Shown here: in pieces, positions 6,134-9,576 of the stretch
Layout of the letters: every line of letters starts with the position of its first letter
Numbering within the stretch: the stretch's first letter is position 1
Assembly: GCA_047614125.1 (NCBI GenBank)
Contig: JBLHHI010000121.1
Location: forward strand, 1-9,576
Length of the DNA stretch: 9,576 bases
From: JBLHHI01 sp047614125
Lineage (GTDB): Bacteria > Bacteroidota > Bacteroidia > NS11-12g > UBA9320
Direction of reading: 5' to 3'
Position numbers and translations under genes: made by a program
The notes under the pieces: generated by a model
What the model saw: only the letters and a program-made list of their open reading frames with translations
Database searches by the model: none
Told to the model about the DNA's origin: nothing

Positions 6134-7321
6134 GTGATTTCACACCGACAAGCCTTTCTCGATTTTCTAGCCCAAACCTCAGATGCACCGATGGGTTTGG
6201 AAGTTAAAAAAGCCCGTGGTATTTACGTTCAAACCACCGATGGAAAAAGGTACATCGATTTAATTTCTGGTATTGGAGTAAGCAGCTTAGGCCATCGAAA
6301 CACAAAGATTTTACAAGCCATTCGAAAACAGCTTGGCAAATACCTTCACACCATGGTATTTGGCGAACACATTCAAGCTCCACAGGTAAAATTAGCCCGA
6401 AGCTTAGCCAAGGCGCTCCCAGATCCATTATCCTCAACCTTCTTTGTTAATTCAGGTTCTGAAGCCATCGAAGGAGCTCTTAAGTTGGCAAAAAGGCATA
6501 CGAAACGCCACAAAATTGTGGCCATGGAAAATGCCTATCACGGATCGAGCCACGGCTGCCTGAGTTTGATGAGCGATCCCTATTATTCAAATTTTTATCG
6601 GCCCCTTTTGCCCGAGGTATACTTTGCGACCTTTAATGACATCGATTCGCTGAATGTAATCGACCAAAAGACCGCTGCGGTGGTGGTTGAGATGGTTCAA
6701 GGAGAGGGCGGTTACATAGCTGGAAATCAATATTTTATATCCGAGCTACGGGCTAAATGCACCCAAATGGGATGCATCTTAATTGTAGACGAAATTCAGA
6801 GCGGAATGGGACGAACGGGTTCGCTCTTTGCCTTTGAACAATACAACATAGTGCCGGATATTCTATGTCTGGCCAAAGCCTTTGGTGGTGGAATGCCTCT
6901 GGGTGCTTTCGTTGCAAGAAAAGAGCTTATGATGGCCTTGAGCAGTAAGCCAGTTCTGGGCCACATTTCCACCTTTGGTGGTCATCCGGTAAGTTGTGCC
7001 GCAGCGTTAACAAGTTTGGATATTCTGCAATCCACCTCATACATTGCAGAAGTAAAAGAGAAAGAGGCCTTGTTTCGCTCGTTGCTCATGCATCCAAAAA
7101 TTATTCAAATAACTGGGAAAGGACTCATGCTTGGAGTGGAGCTGGAAAGCCCAGAACTGCTTCAAAAAGTAGTTGCCAACTGCATACAACAAGGAGTAAT
7201 CATCGATTGGTTTTTGTTCGACACAAAAAAACTTCGCATCTCTCCCCCGTTAATAATAACCAAGGCCGAGATAAAACGCGTTTGTAAAATATTGACCAAT
7301 GTGCTGGCAATAGAGGATTAA
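6134..7321 (+). CDS. Class III PLP-dependent aminotransferase (acetylornithine/omega-aminotransferase-like)
   Basis: A 395-residue fold-type I aminotransferase. The PLP-phosphate loop is NSGSEA (106-111). The Asp that pairs with the pyridine nitrogen is Asp219 in IVDEIQSGMGRTG (217-229). The Schiff-base lysine is Lys248 in LCLAKAFGGGMPLGAF (244-259), and STFGGHPVSCAA (279-290) supplies the Thr from the neighbouring subunit. Such enzymes transfer an amino group from ornithine, lysine, 4-aminobutyrate or similar donors to 2-oxoglutarate. The exact donor cannot be fixed here. No arginine-biosynthesis genes are nearby, and the hydratase just upstream suggests a catabolic setting. The start is GTG at 6134: an in-frame TGA lies two codons upstream, and the next Met is residue 20, which would remove conserved N-terminal sequence. 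Confidence 0.93.
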   Translation: MISHRQAFLDFLAQTSDAPMGLEVKKARGIYVQTTDGKRYIDLISGIGVSSLGHRNTKILQAIRKQLGKYLHTMVFGEHIQAPQVKLARSLAKALPDPLSSTFFVNSGSEAIEGALKLAKRHTKRHKIVAMENAYHGSSHGCLSLMSDPYYSNFYRPLLPEVYFATFNDIDSLNVIDQKTAAVVVEMVQGEGGYIAGNQYFISELRAKCTQMGCILIVDEIQSGMGRTGSLFAFEQYNIVPDILCLAKAFGGGMPLGAFVARKELMMALSSKPVLGHISTFGGHPVSCAAALTSLDILQSTSYIAEVKEKEALFRSLLMHPKIIQITGKGLMLGVELESPELLQKVVANCIQQGVIIDWFLFDTKKLRISPPLIITKAEIKRVCKILTNVLAIED

Positions 7322-7328
7322 TGATCCC

Positions 7329-8027
7329 TTACGCTCCTAAATCTATGCGAAGACCCAGCAAAAGTGGCGGCATCTTGAGCTCTTTATTGTCATTGATCAA
7401 GTCGGTTAGCCGATAATCAGCCGTAACAACATATCGGTTAAAACCAAAACGCAAATGGCCATAGTAATTCAGCGGCTCCAAATAATTTACATCGGTATAA
7501 ATAAGTTTTCTGGATTTATAATTCACGTCCGGATCGTTGGGCGTAGTTTTAACCTTCTTTCGATTTGCAAAAGTATAAGCGGCTGACGCGCCAATCTCAA
7601 CATAGTTTCCAATAAAATTCCCTCGTCGACCGTAGTTAAATCGATTCGAGAATTCAGCACTTACATCATTCAAAATGAGTTTGTTGTAAACCATTGGATC
7701 TTTTGTTTCGAATTGGTACTCCGTTCTTCGAAATGCCGCCGAACCAAGTATGCTGTAAAAGTTGGATATCTTATATTTCCGATATAAGCCAAAACCATAC
7801 GCCCAAGAAGCGCCCTGTTTCATCACGGACGTGGTATCTCCTTCCGAGGCACCGATGGCAAATTTTACATCATAAAAGGTGCCGGTATAATGCTTTCTGT
7901 TTTTACCATGATTCGAAATGATGGTATCGGAATTTACATTTTGTTCCAAAATGACAGTTTGCGCGCTCAAAGTGCACGACAAAACGGCCGTTAGGGCCAG
8001 TAATTGATATCTTTTTAATAAAGTCAT
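7329..8027 (-). CDS. Small exported outer-membrane beta-barrel protein
   Basis: This protein of 232 residues has a signal peptide (MTLLKRYQLLALTAVLSCTLSAQ, cleavage probably near residue 22) and then alternating aromatic/polar strands up to a C-terminal LLLGLRIDLGA. This is the usual look of the Bacteroidota eight-stranded barrels (PorT-like/outer-membrane beta-barrel domain families). The predicted strands lie between about residues 50 and 232. A periplasmic or external loop PNDPDVNYKSRK (163-174) resembles a loop in the larger barrel at 268-1452. The gene starts 21 bp after the subtilase stop, so the two are very likely one transcript. Its stop is 7 bp from that of the convergent aminotransferase. 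A role specific to the protease, such as anchoring or export, is possible but unsupported by sequence. Confidence 0.85.
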   Translation of the reverse strand: MTLLKRYQLLALTAVLSCTLSAQTVILEQNVNSDTIISNHGKNRKHYTGTFYDVKFAIGASEGDTTSVMKQGASWAYGFGLYRKYKISNFYSILGSAAFRRTEYQFETKDPMVYNKLILNDVSAEFSNRFNYGRRGNFIGNYVEIGASAAYTFANRKKVKTTPNDPDVNYKSRKLIYTDVNYLEPLNYYGHLRFGFNRYVVTADYRLTDLINDNKELKMPPLLLGLRIDLGA

Positions 8028-8048
8028 ATCGTATATTCTAATTCTTTC

Positions 8049-9576
8049 TTACTTAATAATTATTTCATCCACATAGCCTCGATAATACACTCTAAGCGTA
8101 AAGGGCTTGGCGTATTCCGATTTGCGAACAACCAAAGGACCTTCTCCTCTTAAAGGCTTGGATCCATCGCCGGCCATTTGTTCAATTGTTTTGGAAAACT
8201 TGCTGTACGGGTTCACTACAAAATAGCTATCCAAATAGCCTTTTTTATTTTCAATGTGATAAAATATGTAATCCGGCCAAGCAATGTAACGTTGCCCTAT
8301 TAACGACGCCCCACTATCCAAACTGCTCAAATTTGAGCTGGTTATATCATTAATGCGTATGTAAATTCGGTCATTTTTCCGTTCAAACGAGAACTGCTTT
8401 TCAACCGGAATTGGGGCCTTAAAAAAATACTTTGCTTGGGGCACGCCATAGCCATGAGCATAATCGAAATACGGGTATAAATCCGACGATTTTTCAATTG
8501 CTCCATACAACTTCATATTTTTGTATGTAGGAGCAGCCTGTTTGGCACAGGCAGCAAATCCTGCCACCAACGGACCGCTAAAACTCGTTCCCTGCGTTTC
8601 ATCAAGACCTCTTGGCCCCGAACCAATAACATGTCCGTACGCGGTAACATTTGGTTTTAGACGCTTATCCCACGTGGGCCCAAACGAACTAAAACTGGTA
8701 TGAACACCGGTATTGGGGTTAATTCCACCAATCGACAATACACTATCAGCATCGGCTGGAGTACCTATTGATTTCCAATTACCACTTCCTTCGTTACCAG
8801 CCGAGTTAACCACCAAGATGCCTTTTTTAGCTGCCATGTTCGCAGCTCTTGCAACCAAGCTTTGTTGCCCATCCATATCTTCTTTAAAATACCGATGATA
8901 GGTATATCCCAACGATGAATTGATTATGTGCGCTCCGTTCTGGTCCGCCCATTCTGCTGCTTCCAACCAATTCTCTTCTTCCGAAAAGTATTCGGTTCGT
9001 CGCTCCGTTCGGGCCAATAAAAACTCCGCACCTGTAGCCAGGCCAATGTTTTGCTTGCCAATTCTTCCACCCACACAACTCATTACATAGGTGCCATGAC
9101 TTCCGCCATGATCCACATCTTCCTTATTGGTGGCAAAGTCGTAGGTTTTAATAATTCTATTGGATTTCCGAATGTGTTCGAAAGCCGGATTGGTATTGTA
9201 CGATTTGAAGCCAACATCGAAGATGGCAACACGAACTCCTTTTCCATCAATTCGTTTGGTTGCAAAAACAGAAGCGCCCATGCGTTCTATTTGTGCATTT
9301 AAAAAGAGCACTTCATCCGCCGATGGCACATACGAATCGGCATCTGGGTTATGTGCATCAAAACGATCAAATTCAGCAACTTGAAGTCTAAGTTGATGAT
9401 TTACTACCTTTACGTCTCGAACAAAACTTAGCTGCCTAAGTTGTGCTTGCTGTGCTTCGGTAGCGTTGCAACACATGGCATTGAACCATCTGCTCACAGC
9501 TCGATTGTTTTCAGTTATGGACTCAACAGCCTTTACATAACTCGGTGTTACTGGAACATCCGTAAAATCATACAAA
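8049..9576 (-). CDS. Subtilisin-family (S8) serine protease, 5' end missing
   Basis: At least 508 residues are visible; the frame is open at the right edge. The first in-frame TTG at 9575 is only an internal leucine codon. The signal peptide and the start of the propeptide therefore lie outside. Residues 1-58 (TDVPVTPSYV onward, ending LSFVRDVKVV) resemble a propeptide. The catalytic domain spans about 85-385, with Asp120 (VAIFDVGF), His160 (HGGSHGTYVMS), oxyanion Asn261 (NSAGNEG) and Ser331 (QGTSFSGPLVAG) all present, so it should be active. The D-V-G-F site replaces the more common D-[ST]-G and is close to the D-A-G-F form of Bacteroidota subtilases. A beta-rich C-terminal domain (about 390-508) follows and does not clearly match a type IX secretion sorting domain. 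Export to the periplasm or cell surface is expected. It leads an operon with the small barrel gene. Confidence 0.93.
   Translation of the reverse strand, partial: LYDFTDVPVTPSYVKAVESITENNRAVSRWFNAMCCNATEAQQAQLRQLSFVRDVKVVNHQLRLQVAEFDRFDAHNPDADSYVPSADEVLFLNAQIERMGASVFATKRIDGKGVRVAIFDVGFKSYNTNPAFEHIRKSNRIIKTYDFATNKEDVDHGGSHGTYVMSCVGGRIGKQNIGLATGAEFLLARTERRTEYFSEEENWLEAAEWADQNGAHIINSSLGYTYHRYFKEDMDGQQSLVARAANMAAKKGILVVNSAGNEGSGNWKSIGTPADADSVLSIGGINPNTGVHTSFSSFGPTWDKRLKPNVTAYGHVIGSGPRGLDETQGTSFSGPLVAGFAACAKQAAPTYKNMKLYGAIEKSSDLYPYFDYAHGYGVPQAKYFFKAPIPVEKQFSFERKNDRIYIRINDITSSNLSSLDSGASLIGQRYIAWPDYIFYHIENKKGYLDSYFVVNPYSKFSKTIEQMAGDGSKPLRGEGPLVVRKSEYAKPFTLRVYYRGYVDEIIIK

Noticed and set aside
7315..7327. 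GGAT/ATCC hairpin as a bidirectional terminator
   Set aside because: A four-pair stem without flanking T-runs is too weak.
7960..8027. Lipoprotein signal (Cys18) in the small barrel protein
   Set aside because: VLSC is a poor lipobox, and the following TLSAQ fits an ordinary signal-peptidase I site in a barrel protein.
8049..8420. Type IX secretion sorting domain at the subtilase C-terminus
   Set aside because: The last residues (VYYRGYVDEIIIK) loosely resemble such an ending, but the preceding domain lacks the expected short Gly/Asn-rich sorting pattern, so I did not call it.
8521..9384. Several 60-83-codon frames on the plus strand opposite the subtilase
   Set aside because: All are antisense to conserved catalytic sequence and have no recognisable product or initiation signal.

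Overview
The window looks like chromosomal DNA of a Bacteroidota bacterium, most likely a member of the Flavobacteriales or a relative. The evidence is moderate-to-low GC, almost no Shine-Dalgarno sequences, a TAnnTTTG-type -7 promoter element, two outer-membrane barrels of the Bacteroidota type, a sigma/anti-sigma/barrel operon, and a subtilase with the D-x-G-F active-site variant common in this phylum. I see no insertion sequence, prophage, CRISPR array, tRNA or rRNA. The content reads as ordinary chromosome.

Region by region. Positions 1-99 (minus strand) may hold the first 33 codons of a gene that runs off the left edge. Positions 100-267 are noncoding and contain a hairpin, a 12-bp palindrome and a short GTAAAA tandem. 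Positions 268-2845 (minus strand) form a compact three-gene operon, read right to left: an ECF sigma factor, a membrane-anchored anti-sigma factor overlapping it by 4 bp, and, 11 bp later, an outer-membrane barrel with a repeat-bearing periplasmic-type N-terminus. Positions 2846-3187 separate this operon from a divergent plus-strand block. They hold a doubtful 72-codon ORF and a 9-bp direct repeat.

Positions 3188-5268 (plus strand) form a tight cluster: a SAM-dependent methyltransferase, a PAP2 lipid phosphatase and a ZIP metal transporter. All three appear to use GTG or TTG starts, and the first may be leaderless. After a 71-bp gap with a plausible promoter, an enoyl-CoA hydratase and a class III PLP aminotransferase follow (5340-7321). 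They are probably co-transcribed.

The aminotransferase converges, with only 7 bp between stop codons, on a minus-strand pair: a subtilisin-family (S8) protease, cut by the right edge, followed after 21 bp by a small outer-membrane barrel.

Functional reading. The sigma/anti-sigma/barrel operon is probably an envelope-sensing unit in which the barrel protein is a partner or output. The enoyl-CoA hydratase and aminotransferase suggest acyl-CoA and amino-acid catabolism. The protease and small barrel are exported envelope proteins. I found no clear previously undescribed system. The most interesting points are the repeated module in the sigma-operon barrel, the candidate leaderless start, and the uncharacterised small ORF upstream of the sigma gene.
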